Under the pieces are notes generated by a model. It made no database searches and had not been told where the DNA came from. It saw only the letters and a list, made by a program, of their open reading frames with translations. Below, in pieces: positions 51,757-63,065 of a stretch of 64,000 nt of DNA. The DNA is from Neoarius graeffei (Eukaryota; Chordata; Actinopteri; Siluriformes; Ariidae). The stretch's first letter is position 1, and every line of letters starts with the position of its first letter. The position numbers and the translations under genes were made by a program. The stretch covers positions 41,465,260-41,529,259 of the forward strand of contig NC_083576.1 in the NCBI RefSeq assembly GCF_027579695.1, read 5' to 3'.

Positions 51757-54700
51757 CTGGAAAACATTTTTAGAAATATAAAAATTGTGGAGGGCCTGTT
51801 GCTGACTTTTTTTGTGTCAAAATGTATCTCAACATTTGTTTTGCTTGTATGTTTAAATACAATCAGTTTAGGAAGAGATGGTCAGTTTCACATGGTTATA
51901 CTAGGTTTATATTATAGTAATGTTTTGATCAGATTATATATCAAAACCGTTCAGAGAAGTTTACAGAAATACTGACCTTCTCGGTAATCATGTCATAGAG
52001 CAATGTGATAATCCTCACACGGAGACTCTCAGCTCCTTGTGCCTGGAATAGCTCAAGTAATATCTGCAATCCGCCAAGCTTTACAAACTGACTTTGAGCA
52101 GGAGGAAAGTGACGTAACAGACATGCCAGTGCAAATAACACCTAATCAGAAAAAGCCAAAAGTGATCAATTGTTAATGTACTTTACTACAGTTAAAATAC
52201 CTTTATACAGTGTCTTGCAAAAGTATTCATCCCCCTTAGTGTTTGTCCTGTTTTGTTGCATTACAAGACGGAATTAAAATGAATTTTTGGAGTGTTAGCA
52301 CCATTTGATTTTCACAACATGCCTACCATTTTAAAGGTGCAAATTGCTGTTTTATTGTGACACAAACAATAATTAAGATGAAAAAAAGCAGAAATCTGGA
52401 GTGTGCACAGATATTCACCCTCTTTCGTATGAAACCCTTAAATAAGAGCTGGTCCAAACAGTTCACTTCAAAAGTCACATATTTAGTTGATTAAGATCCA
52501 TCTGTGTGCAATCAAAGTGTCACATGATCTGTCACATGATGTCTGTATAAATCAACCTGTTCTGGATGGACCCTGACTCTGCAACACTACTAAGCAAGCA
52601 ACATGGAAACCAAGGAACACTCCAAACATGTCAGACACAAAGTTGTGAAGTATGGATCAGGGTTGGGTTATAAAAAATATCCCAAACTTTGAATATCCCA
52701 CAGAGCACCATTAAATCCATTATAGCAAAATGGAAAGAATATGGCACCACTACAAACCTGACAAGAGAAGGGTGCCCACCAAAACTCACAGACTAGGCAA
52801 GGAGGGCATTAATCAGAGATGCAATAATGACACCAAAGATGACACTGAATGAGTTGCAAAAATCCACAGCAGAGATGGGAGTATCTGTCCATAGGACCAC
52901 TTTAAGCTGTACACTCCACAGAGCAGGGCTTTATGGAAGAGTGACCAGATAAAAGTCATTGCTTAAGAAAACACATTTGGAGTTTGCCCAACAGCATGTG
53001 GCAGACTCCCCAAACACATGGAAGAAGATTCTCTGGTCAAATGAGACTAAAATTGATCTTTTTGGCCATCACGGGAAATGCCATTGTGGCAGTGGGGGCA
53101 TGGCCTAGCATCGGTTTGTGAATGGAGGGCTCTTCTGCTCTCTGCTCTCCCTCCTTATATAGGGCGCGGTCACTGGGAAGACACACAAACACAGGTTAAT
53201 TGATCTCAGGTGTAGTGATTCTGCCACTCACCTTCCCTGACTCCGCCCTCCTGTCACAGACCGGCGCTTGACCACGCCCCCGCTGCCAGAATATGTTACC
53301 TCTGGGTGATATTATTCGTAAACATTGTATTAGTTTCCACTGTTATGCTGATGACACACTGTTGTATGTTTCTGCAAAACCGGATGAGAGACACCAGTTT
53401 AATAGAATTGAGGAATGTGTAAAGGACATTAGACACTGGATGCTTATTAATTTCCTTCTGCTTAACTCTGACAAGACTGAAGTACTTGTACTAGGACCAC
53501 ATGCAGCTAGAAGTAAGTTTTCTGTTTACACAGTAACTCTGGATGGCCTTTCTGTTTCTTCACATGCAGCAGTAAAAGACCTCGGAGTGATTATTGACCC
53601 CGGTCTTTCATTCGAAACTCACGTTGATAACATTACCCGGATAGCTTTCTTTCATCTCAGAAATATTGCTAAGATAAGAAATTTAATGTCACTACATGAC
53701 GCAGAAAAACTAGTTCATGCTTTTGTTACCTCCAGGTTGGATTATTGTAATGCCTTACTGTCTGGATGTTCCAATAAGTGCATAAACAAGCTCCAGTTAG
53801 TTCAAGATGCAGCAGCAAGAGTCCTTACTAGAACTAGAAAATATGACCACATCACCCCTGTCTTATCCATACTGCATTGGCTTCCAATCAAATTTCGTAT
53901 TGATTATAAAATACTACTATTGACCTTTAAAGCACTAAATGGTCTCTCACCACAGTACCTGAGTGAACTTCTACTCCTCTATGACCCGCCACGCCTACTT
54001 GGATCAAAAGGTGCAGGCTATCTGTTGGTACCTCGTATAGTGAAGGCTACATCAGGGGGCAGAGCCTTTTCTTACAAAGCCCCACAGTTATGGAACAGCC
54101 TTCCAAGTAATGTTCGGAAATCAGACACAGTCTCAGTGTTTAAGTCTAGGCTGAAAACATATCTGTTTAGTCAAGCCTTTTGTTAATGGTGTTTGAGGTA
54201 AAGGTGTAGATCTGGAGGGTCCTCAGACATAGAGTGTTTTGGTAAACTGGGATGTATGGATGCTGTCAGTCCCCACTCACTTGCTCACTCAAGTTTATTG
54301 ACGGTGTAGTGGCTGGCTGCTTTATGTCCTGGGGCTCCCTCATGCCTGTGTTACCTTCTGGCTCTCCCCTTTTAGTTATGCTGTCATAGTTAGTTGCCGG
54401 AGTCCCTGCTTGTACTCAGTGCAATATGTATACTGTTCCTACTTATTCAGGTGACATTGGGCATACCTAACAACCTGTGTTTTCTCTCCCTCCCCCCCCC
54501 CAATCTGTCCCTCTGAGTTACATGTTGGTCCTGGGACAGTTAAAAGGACAGTTAAAAGTCACACTTGGAGGATGTTCTGGACTCTTACAGTCATGCTTTT
54601 ATGGCTGAGGACTACAGTTGACTTGCTAACTTTAGGACTGCAGTTATCATGAACAGTTTTGCACTCAAGTTTCCATCAATGAAGAGTTTATAACATCAAC

Positions 54701-57700
54701 AAAACTGACTTCTTGTTAAAACTGTTAATATTATAGTCATGCTGTCTGTTGTTGCCCAAATGAGGATGGGTTCCCTTTTGAGTCTGGTTCCTCTCAAGGT
54801 TTCTTCCTCATGTCGTCTGAGGGAGTTTTTCCTTGCCACCGTCGCCACAGGCTTGCTCATTGGGGATAGATTAGGGATAAAATTAGCTCATGTTTTAAGT
54901 CGTTCAAATTGTGTAAAGCTGCTTTGTGACAATGTTTATTGTTAAAAGCGGTATACAAATAAACTTGACAAACCCAACAGCCTGAGAACACCATTCCTAC
55001 AGTGAAGCATGGTGGTGGCAACATCATGCTGTGGGGATGTTTTTCATCTGCAGTGACAGGAAAGCTGGTCAGGACTGAAGGAAAGCTGGTCAGGACTGAA
55101 GGAAAGATACAGGGCAATTCTGGAGGAAAACCTGTTTGAGTCAACCAGAGGTTTGAGACTGGGAAGAAGGTTCACGTTCCAGCAGAACAATGACCTTAAA
55201 CATCCTGCTAAAGCTACACTGGAGTGGTTTAACGGGAAACATTTAAATGTCTTGGAATGGCCTAGTCAAAGCCCAGACCTCAATCCAAGAATTGAGAATC
55301 TGTGGCATAACTTGAAGATTGCTGTACACCAATGCAACCCATCTAACTCGAAGGAACTGGAGCAGGTTTGCCTTGAGGAATAGGCAAAAATCCCAGTTGC
55401 TGGATTTGCTAAGCTAATAGAGACACACTCCAAGAGACCTGCAGCTGTAATTGCAGCAAAAGGTGGTTCTACAAAGTATTGAGTTTGGGGGGGGGATACC
55501 TATGTACACTCTAGATTTCTGGGTTTTTTTTCCATCTTAATTATTGTTTGTTTCACAATAAAACAACAATTTTCACCTTTAAAGTTGTAGGCATGTTATG
55601 TAAATCAAATGGTGCTAACCCTCCAAAAATCCATTTTAATTCCAGCTTGTAATGCAACAAAACAGGACAAACACCAAGGGGGATGAATACTTTTGCAAGA
55701 CACTGTATGTGTAAACACCGTTACATGAAATGCTACAATAGATCGATATCTTTGTCCATGGAATGTGAATTTTTTTTCATAATTTCATGCAGTGCATATC
55801 CTGTGTAATGCACTGGGTTGAGGCATGGCACAATGACATTCGAGTTCTCTATAAATCAGGTATAATATAATTCCTATTGCCGGGAAGATGTTTGAATACT
55901 GCTCTCATTAAGGTGAAAGTCAAAAGCCAATGTTATAACAAAGGATTAAAACAGCAAATATGTACAGTGGTGCTTGAAAGTTTGTGAACCCTTTAGAATT
56001 TTCAATATTTCTGCATAAATATGACCTAAAACATCATCAGATTTTCACACAAGTCCTAAAAGTAGATAAAGAGAACCCAGTTAACAAATGAGACAAAAAT
56101 ATTATACTTGATCATTTATTTATTGAGGAAAATGATCCAATATTACATATCTGTGAGTGGCAAAAGTATGTGAACCTTTGCTTTCAGTATCTGGTGTGAC
56201 CCACTTGTGCAGCCATAACTGCAACTAAACATTTCCGGTAACTGTTGATCAGTCCTGCACACCAGCTTGGAGGAATTTTAGCCCATTCCTCCGTACAGAA
56301 CAGCTTCAACTCTGGGATGTTGGTGGGTTTCCTCACATGAACTGCTTGCTTCAGGTCCTTCCACAGCATTTCGATTGGATTAAGGTCAGGACTTTGACTT
56401 GGCCATTCCAAAACATTAACTTTATTCTTCTTTAACCATTCTTTGGTAGAACGACTTGTGTGCTTAGGGTTGTTGCCTTGCTGCATGACCCACCTTCTGT
56501 TGAGATTCAGTTCATGGACAGATGTCCTGACATTTTCCTTTAAAATTTGCTGGTATAATTCAGAATTCATTGCTCCATCAATGATGGCAAGCTGTCCTGG
56601 CCCAGATGCAGCAAAACAGGCCCAAACCATGATATTACCACCACCATGCTTCTCAGATGGGATAAGGTTCTTATACTGGAATGCAGTGTTTTCCTTTCTC
56701 CAAACATAACGCTTCTCATTTAAACCCAAAAGTTCTATTTTGGTCTCATCCGTCCACAAAACATTTTTCCAATAGCCTTCCAATAGTCCATGTGATCTTT
56801 AGCAAACTGCAGATGAGCAGCAATGTTCTTTTTAGAGAGCAGTGGCTTTCTCCTTGCAATCCTGCCATGTACACCATTGTTGTTCAGTGTTCTCCTGATG
56901 GTGGACTCATGAACATTAACATTAGCCAATGTGAGAGAGGCCTTCAGTCGCTTAGACGTTACCCTGGGGTCCTTTGTGACCTCGCTGACTATTACATGCC
57001 TTGCTCTTGGAGTGATCTTTGTTGATCAACCACTCCTGGGGAGGGTAACAATGGTCTTGAATTTCCTCCATTTGTACACAATCTGTCTGACTGTGGGTTG
57101 GTGGAGTCCAAACTCTTTAGAGATATTTTTGTAACCTTTTCCAGCCTGATGAGCATCAACAACGCTTTTTCTGAGGTCCTCAGAAATCTCCTTTGTTCAT
57201 GCCATGATACACTTCCACAAACGTGTTGTGAAGATCAAACTTTGATAGATCCCTGTTCTCTCAATAAAACAGGGTGCCCACTCACACCTGATTGTCATCC
57301 CATTGATTGAAAACACCTGACTCTAATTTCACCTTCAAATTAACTGCTAATCCTAGAGGTTCACATACTTTTGCCACTCACCAATATGTAATATTGGATC
57401 ATTTTCCTCAATAAATAAATGACTAAATATAATATTTTTGTATCATTTGTTTAACTGGGTTCTCTTTATCTACTTTTAGGACTTGTGTGAAAATCTGATG
57501 ATGTTTTAGGTCATATTTTTGCAGAAATATAGAAAATTCGAAAGGGTTCACAAACTTTCAAGCACCACTGTATGTCTACAATTTGTTAAACTATTTAGCT
57601 TAGCTAAATATTCAACATAAATGAAAATCTCGGTAGAAACCTGTATCTCATATGTAAAGTTAACTGCTATAAGATTATCATGGAAGAGACGTAAAAATGT

Positions 57701-60271
57701 TATTAGTCACCCAGTGAAACTAATCCTGTCCCTATAGGGCTTAATTGGCATTGGATAGGTAGTCTATTTAACTCACTTGCAAAGAACACTGCCAGAGCTT
57801 TCACAAGTCACTACACAGGAAAAGCATTTGAGGATATCCCCGAAATAAAAACTATTATCTCCTCAATAAAATGTTTTCCTAATTATAGAAGGTAAACCTG
57901 CCAAATTTTCACCTTTTTGTTGCTGATGATTGTTTGCCAAATGCTTAGAGAAGGTGTCACTTCCCACCTAAGCTAGGTACTTTGCATATGCTGATTTGAA
58001 ATGCAGGACACACATTTTGATTCGGCTATAGGCAGTATAATACATTGGTACAATGAAAACACAAGTTGGCTAATGTAAAAAAGTTAAACGTATAAAAACA
58101 TGTTGTAGTACTGAAAAAAAACATAATATCTTGTACTTTATAGGTGAGCATTGATTGACTGTGGCCCATCTGTTACATGCATTTTGTCAGCAACCCCCTA
58201 TCTTGTCAGTCAACAGATAGATGCCATTTTCAGTCCACCAATGGCCAAATAATTTTGGGTAGAAGATCACTCTCAGCACAGCACAACAACATTGACATGG
58301 CAATGTCAAACTGACCACTAATTAAGGGCTGAGGAGGAACGGTACACCTACAGGGTCACCAACAAGGCAGGAATGTCCAATGCCAATGAAGACCATTGAG
58401 GGTTCAATGACCTATGTTCATTGATTGTGTTGAAAACCCAAGCAATGATGATCAATCATAGATCTTATTGCAGAGTCATAAATAGTCATAGGAGTCTAAA
58501 AGTAAATGCCTTTAAACAGTATAAATGTTCAAAACATGGAGGCAGAAAATAGGAATTCAAAAAAAATTTTCCTATGGATAGACACTCCAACAATATATTA
58601 TTACCTTTTTCTTAACGGACATTGGTCGTGGGGTTGCAAGCATAGTCAATAGCTTCTGTAAGGTGCCACACGCTAAAGCCACAACTTGGACAGATGGGTT
58701 ACTGAAAATAGAAAACCATCACCAGACCATAACTGTATGACATTATCCATAAATTAAATAAATATTTAACAATAATTCATAACAGTAATAACAGACCCTG
58801 ATAACATTTTGCTGTCGTACCTAGAAACAGCTGATCCAAGTACAAATGCAGCACTTTCCTGAAGTCTAAACTCTGTATTGTTTAAAGCATCATTTACAAG
58901 ATCTATTCCACCCATTGATGCCAGGTTATGTGCATTATCCACCTAAAACACAAAACAAATTGTGATGCACTTGATTTTACCAAAAAATGCTATTATGACT
59001 GATTAGAAATGGGATACCAATTACCAAAATACTAATAAAATTCTGTACTAGTAGGTTTATTACTTATTTCCAAACTCCTCTTATAAGTCAACAAGACTTA
59101 AAGGAATACTCCGGAGTGAAATGCTTTCTAGGTCTATTTTCGCATTATTGGGAGTGCATACGTTGAGTTGCTACCACAATCACGTCAATCGGATGTGTTT
59201 TGAGAAAATTATTTTTTTGCGATTTCAACCGGAAAGTGCTAACACGGCAGTGCGCGGGGCATGTCTTATTGCCAATACAAAACGCTAGTTTTAAAACCAT
59301 TGCAAAGCTCAAAACAACATAACAGTTCTGTGGAAGTGAGTAGAGGGTTCCTACAAACAAAATGAAGTGTCCCTGGCTCTGCAAGTGCATGGATAGAGTG
59401 TGTAGAAGAGTAAATATAAAGCCAGTGACCTTACCTGAATTTGGTCTTCTCCAGACGCCATCTTCATGGGACAGTCCGTAAAAGTCGAGTGCTGAGTGCA
59501 GGGCCCATCCCGCTGGAAATGCACAACATACCACAATTGTATTTGTATTTACTCTTCTACACACTCTATCCGTGCACTTGCAGAGCCAGGGACACTTCAT
59601 TTTGTTTGTAGGAACCCTCTACTCACTTCCACAGAACTGTCATGTTGTTCTGAGCTTTGCAATGGTTTTAAAACTAGCGTTTTGTATCAGCAATAAGACA
59701 TGCCCCGCGCACTGCCGTGTTAGCGCTTTCCGGTTGAAATCGCAAAAAACTAATTTTCTCAAAACACATCCGATTGACGTGATTGTGGTAGCAACTCAAC
59801 GTATGCACTCCCAATAATGCGAAAATAGACCTAGAAAGCATTTCACTCTGGAGTATTCCTTTAATAATATATGCAAATAAATGTCATAAAATTAATCACC
59901 TGATGAACAAGGTACTCTAAGTCAAGTAGAGCAGCGACCTTTTGGTCCATGGTAGTGTTAATGCTGCTGAATTTGGACAAAAGTTTGCTCATAATCTGGA
60001 CATCCGTTTCCACCAGCAAGTCCAACATGGCCAAGTCTCTTTTGAGTTCATCCACTGAACGAACCAGAGCTTGTGGAGACTCCTTGCCCTATAATCAAAC
60101 ACCAAATAATAAATAACAAAAAAATGAAGCATTTATTGAGCCATTAGTATCTGCATTACCTGCTCTGAGTCCTTTTTTGTAGTGTCATCCACTCCTTTAA
60201 ACTTCTTCAGAGCCTGTTTTAACTCATGAGATGTGAATAGAGGGGTCTTCTTGTTTAGCGATCCTTGCGTA
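51403..60271 (-). CDS. sil1: SIL1, nucleotide exchange factor of ER Hsp70 BiP (six 3' exons, partial)
   Basis: Exons on the minus strand: 60271-60160, 60088-59900, 58942-58821, 58701-58605, 52141-51977 and 51756-51403 (stop TAA 51403-51405). All junctions have AG/GT and phases agree. The joined product of about 345 residues matches SIL1 from the region before the armadillo-like repeats to the C-terminus: [59 protein letters not shown] and [14 protein letters not shown] are recognisable. SIL1 binds the BiP ATPase domain in the ER lumen and drives ADP release. The exons encoding the signal peptide and N-terminus are not found up to 64000. The C-terminus ends HKRN, not the KELR-like ER-retention end of the human protein. 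Introns contain transposons. Confidence 0.93.
51977..52141 (-). CDS. sil1: sil1 penultimate exon
   Basis: 165 bp, 55 codons. Acceptor TCTGATTAG, donor AAG|GTCAGT. Encodes the [12 protein letters not shown] armadillo-like segment. Confidence 0.94.
53085..53289. repeat. Gmr1-like LTR foldback fragment
   Basis: The left 46 bp (53085-53130) read TGTGGCAGTGGGGG... in LTR sense. From 53131 to 53287 the same LTR start is read in antisense, ending CCCCCGCTGCCA. The result is a roughly 45-bp hairpin stem with a loop of antisense LTR. It lies at the 5' edge of the LINE fragment. Confidence 0.82.
53290..54968 (+). mobile_element. L2-type LINE, 5'-truncated
   Basis: Starts within RT and has the typical fish L2-like 3' UTR (CTGCTTTGTGACAATG....GTTAAAAGCG) ending AAATAAACTTGAC. 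Confidence 0.88.
53293..54186 (+). CDS. L2-type LINE reverse transcriptase C-terminal part, open
   Basis: 297 codons without interruption. The catalytic palm motif [13 protein letters not shown] lies near the start, followed by [12 protein letters not shown], the thumb-like [17 protein letters not shown] and the C-terminal LFSQAF. The missing 5' part includes the endonuclease and most of the RT fingers, so the fragment cannot move itself. Clade judged from the general look of the RT and the 3' UTR; Rex1 is the main alternative. Confidence 0.82.
   Translation: MLPLGDIIRKHCISFHCYADDTLLYVSAKPDERHQFNRIEECVKDIRHWMLINFLLLNSDKTEVLVLGPHAARSKFSVYTVTLDGLSVSSHAAVKDLGVIIDPGLSFETHVDNITRIAFFHLRNIAKIRNLMSLHDAEKLVHAFVTSRLDYCNALLSGCSNKCINKLQLVQDAAARVLTRTRKYDHITPVLSILHWLPIKFRIDYKILLLTFKALNGLSPQYLSELLLLYDPPRLLGSKGAGYLLVPRIVKATSGGRAFSYKAPQLWNSLPSNVRKSDTVSVFKSRLKTYLFSQAFC
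55965..57570 (-). mobile_element. Tc1-like transposon T6 in sil1 intron, 1,606 bp
   Basis: Termini CAGTGGTGCTTGAAAGTTTGTGAACCC and inverted counterpart; TA at 55963-55964 and 57571-57572. Confidence 0.93.
56184..57205 (-). pseudogene. T6 Tc1-like transposase
   Basis: ATG at 57205 followed at once by a TGA (third codon), then shifted N-terminal pieces (56929-56735). The catalytic part (56783-56184, 199 codons) is open: [13 protein letters not shown] and [11 protein letters not shown] are intact. The middle block reads [10 protein letters not shown] where active Tc1 transposases have QQDNDPKHTS, so both Asp candidates are lost. Confidence 0.9.
57573..58604. other. sil1 intron sequence, no feature recognised
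   Basis: AT-rich single-copy-looking sequence; no ORF with a domain and no repeat ends. Confidence 0.5.
58605..58701 (-). CDS. sil1: sil1 internal exon
   Basis: 97 bp. Acceptor ATTTTCAG, donor AAAAAG|GTAATA. Encodes [18 protein letters not shown]. Confidence 0.94.
58821..58942 (-). CDS. sil1: sil1 internal exon
   Basis: 122 bp. Acceptor GTGTTTTAG, donor TCTAG|GTACGA. Encodes [20 protein letters not shown]; the split Ser codon matches the phase of the next exon. Confidence 0.94.
59102..59860. mobile_element. Foldback MITE with TTAA target site in sil1 intron
   Basis: Two inverted arms of about 314 bp (59102-59415 and 59548-59860) begin AGGAATACTCC and end GGAGTATTCCT, separated by a spacer of about 130 bp. 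TTAA flanks both sides (59098-59101, 59861-59864). TTAA would suit a piggyBac-related element; TA cannot be excluded. Confidence 0.85.
59900..60088 (-). CDS. sil1: sil1 internal exon
   Basis: 189 bp, 63 codons. Acceptor TGATTATAG, donor CAG|GTGATT. Encodes the helical [20 protein letters not shown] segment. Confidence 0.94.
60160..60271 (-). CDS. sil1: sil1 internal exon (most 5' one found)
   Basis: 112 bp. Acceptor TCTCCCTGAAG, donor GAGCAG|GTAATG. Encodes [14 protein letters not shown], corresponding to the segment just before the first repeat of human SIL1. Confidence 0.9.
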
Positions 60272-60852
60272 CTTCAGGGAGAAAAAGAAACATAGCTACA
60301 ACTAATTTGTATGAAAAGTCATTATAGTGCAACATAGGACTCTTGAGGTATGATTCTTTCAAGAGCAATCAAACATTACTACTTTAAATAATTCAGCTTT
60401 AAAAATATTTGACATTCATTTTTTTGTCATACACTGCCTCGCAGACAATTGTTACAGATAACTTTGCCCGATTCTATGCTGTCAGATTTCTGCAAGTTTT
60501 ATACTCAGACCATAAAGACTGATGCATGTGTTTATAAAACAGTTACTGAATTGCATCATACCAGATTTAGAGGTGCCAACATTGCTAAGGAAACTATAGA
60601 CAGTGAGAAAAACCTAAATGTTATCATAAAAATCCTAGTGCATGTCGATGGATAGAATGACTCAAGTCTAACAGCATAAGTAATAAAACATGCACACTTA
60701 ACCAGTTGAGTGTACAACCTTAATTTATAAAATTGTCACAAAATTCACATATTAACTGCCTGGTCTGCAGTCCAGTCCATGTCAGAAGCACATGACAAAC
60801 TACAATTGAAATGAAAAATATGATTTGTTGTTTAACTGATTTTTTTTGTACA

Positions 60853-60853
<1 letters not shown>
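60272..60853. other. Probable sil1 intron, nothing recognised
   Basis: The plus-strand ORF 60449-60655 has no recognisable domain. No exon candidate seen. Confidence 0.4.
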
Positions 60854-60913
<60 letters not shown>

Positions 60914-60931
60914 CATACATACATACATACA
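60854..60931. repeat. TA and CATA microsatellite
   Basis: About 28 TA units followed by six ATAC-type units. Confidence 0.95.
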
Positions 60932-61214
60932 CACTGTGCAGTGGGGTACTATAGTACTAGTCAAATGTTTGGGCACACTATTTAATTATGTTTCTTTATT
61001 TTTATTCATTAAAAGATACTTCATATTTTAAAGTAATGATGAACTTGTTTCTCTTTACTTAGTTGAGCAGTTCTTGACATAATATTGATTACTACAGTTG
61101 TCGAATAGGGTTATTTATTGTATTTTATTATTTTACTGTATTTTATCATTTGCTATTTAATGGTTTCAAACACATTAAGGTGGCAGGAAATTTCACTAAT
61201 TAACTTTGGCAAGG

Positions 61215-61585
61215 CACACCTCCATCCATCCATTATCTGCAGCTGCTTATCCTGTACTGGGTCGCAGGCAAGCTGGAGCCTATCCCAGCTGACTATGGGC
61301 AAGAGGCAGGGTACACCCTGGACAAGTCGCCAGGTCATCGCAGGGCTAATACATAGAGACAAACAACCATTCACACTCACATTCACACCTATGGTCAATT
61401 TAGAGCCACCAATTAACTGCATGTCTTTGGACTGTGGGGGAAACCGGAGCACCCGGAGGAAACTCACGCAGACACAAGGAGAATATGCAAACTCCACACA
61501 GAAAGGCCCCCGTCGGCCACTGGGCTCAAACCCAGAACCTTCTTGCTGTGAGGAGACAGTGCTAACCACTACACCACCATGGCAA
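61215..61585 (-). mobile_element. tRNA-derived SINE, full-length copy
   Basis: Minus strand: head with GGTGTAGTGG A box and GGTTTGAGCCC B box near 61585-61520, body, and a tail ending GGATGGATGG (61227-61218). Confidence 0.82.
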
Positions 61586-61797
61586 GGCACACCTGTAAAT
61601 TGAAAAGCATTCCAGGTGACTACCTCATGAAGCTGGTTAAGATAATGGCAAGTTTGTGCAAAGCTGTTACGAAGGTAAACAGTGGCTACTTTGAAGAATC
61701 AAAAATATAAAACACATTGTTCTTTTAAACATTTTTTGTTTGCCACATAATTACATTTGTTACATAGACAGCAGTATGTTACTGGAAAATATGCCAC

Positions 61798-62140
61798 TTG
61801 AATTTTTCATACGAACTACATCTGGGTCCTGAGTAACATATTTGATTAATTGTTTTGATTAACTTGTGTAGTTTTTGTTTGTGGATGTGTCTGTATAATA
61901 AAAAGAAAATTATACATTGGCTTGAAGATATGAAGTTTATCTTCTTGTGTTGAAAAATTCATATTTTTCATACAAACTACATCCATGGATAGGATATGGA
62001 GTCACACAACTGGTAAACTGCATTAAAATTAAAATTATTTTGATTAACTTGCATTTTTGTGGATGTGTCTATATAATAAAAAGAAAATTACACACTGGCT
62101 TGAAGAAATGAAGTTTATCTTCTCAAAGATAAACTTCATA
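61798..62140. repeat. Diverged tandem duplication ending in a hairpin
   Basis: Two units of about 155-165 bp, each from TTTTTCATAC.AACTACATC to TGGCTTGAAGA.ATGAAGTTTATCTTCT. A perfect 13-bp inverted repeat ATGAAGTTTATCT / AGATAAACTTCAT lies at 62108-62139. Confidence 0.7.
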
Positions 62141-62170
62141 CCTTCATGCCACCATGTAATATTCTCTATA

Positions 62171-62595
62171 CACCGATTAGCCATAACATTATGACCACTT
62201 AAGGTAAAGTGAATAGCATTAATGATCTCATTACAATGGCATCTGTCAAGAAATGGAATATATTAGGCAGCAAGAGAACAGACAGTTCTTGATGTTGATG
62301 TGTTGGAAGCAGGAACAATGGGCAAGCATAAGAATCTGAGCAAATTTGACAAGGGCCAAATTGTGATGGCTAGATGACTGGGTCTGAGCACTTCCAAAAT
62401 GGCACAACTGGTATGCAGAGGATAGTACCTACCAAAAGTGGTCCAAGGAAGGACAGCTAGTGACAGGTTCATGGGTGGCCAAGGCTCATTGATTCGCATG
62501 GGTCATGAAGGCTAGCCCATATGGTCCAATCCCACACAAGAGCTACTGTAGCACAAATTGCTTTAAAAAGTTAATTCTGGCTAAAACAGAAGGGT
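62171..62595 (+). mobile_element. Tc1/mariner-like element 5' fragment
   Basis: Starts at TA with CACCGATTAGCCATAACATTATGACCAC, a terminus widely seen in fish mariner-like elements. The transposase N-terminal region follows in decayed form (GACAAGGGCCAAATTGTGATGGC; AGGCTCATTGAT). The catalytic part and right end are absent. Confidence 0.75.
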
Positions 62596-62621
62596 GTCAG
62601 CATTCCCAGAGGGAGCTCTTT

Positions 62622-62646
62622 GGGGGGGGGGGGGGGGGGGGGGGGG
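62622..62646. repeat. Run of 25 G
   Basis: An uninterrupted G run just after the mariner-like fragment and 3 bp before the candidate solo LTR. Confidence 0.95.
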
Positions 62647-62649
62647 TTC

Positions 62650-63063
62650 TGTCACATCCGTGCGTATTCGTGCTTGGTGCACTTCTAGCTGCTACTCATG
62701 TGCACGCTGCTCTCAAGTGCACAAGGAATAATTACAGATACCTGTTCATAATCAAAGCACAATCACGGCGTGTGCATATAAAGACTCAGACAACACACGG
62801 ATCTTTGCAAAGTGTACGCTCTGTTCCTGGTATTTGACATCACTAAGCCATTTATTTCTTGTAGTGCTATTCTGGTTTGACTTTGTTTACTTGATTCTCT
62901 CTTTTGTCTGTGCCTCCGATATTCTGTTTGTGCTTTGCCTGACCACTGCCTGTTTCTCTACCCTGCTTTTGCATGTTGATTTGGATCTGTTTGTCTGCAT
63001 GTTTAATAATAAACACTCTTCTAGCAGTTACATTCGTTCATCCATCTCCATCAATACCTGACA
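62650..63063 (+). repeat. Candidate solo LTR, 414 bp
   Basis: TGTCAC...CTGACA ends, TATAAA at 62777-62782, AATAAA at 63008-63013. Flanks (GGTTC and GGCAA) do not form a target duplication. Confidence 0.55.
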
Positions 63064-63065
63064 GG

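Larger units (their letters stand above)
52604..55482 (+). pseudogene. T5 Tc1-like transposase, split
   Basis: ATG at 52604 (METKEHS). The N-terminal half (to about 53083) is frameshifted and includes stops. The catalytic part resumes at about 54970 after the insert, with [12 protein letters not shown] (one extra residue) and the end GGSTKY, TGA at 55480-55482. In the second catalytic block the Asp appears as Asn/Leu ([11 protein letters not shown]). Dead copy. Confidence 0.87.
52208..55705 (+). mobile_element. Tc1-like transposon T5 in sil1 intron, with nested L2 and Gmr1 LTR pieces
   Basis: Termini CAGTGTCTTGCAAAAGTATTCATCCCCCTT and inverted counterpart; TA at 52206-52207 and 55706-55707. 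Without the 1.9-kb insert it is about 1.6 kb. Confidence 0.92.

Noticed and set aside
59145-59817. Two similar ORFs (151 and 81 codons) on opposite strands
   Set aside because: They are the same sequence in the two arms of the foldback MITE.
60449-60655. 68-codon plus-strand ORF in the probable sil1 intron
   Set aside because: No recognisable domain or splice context.
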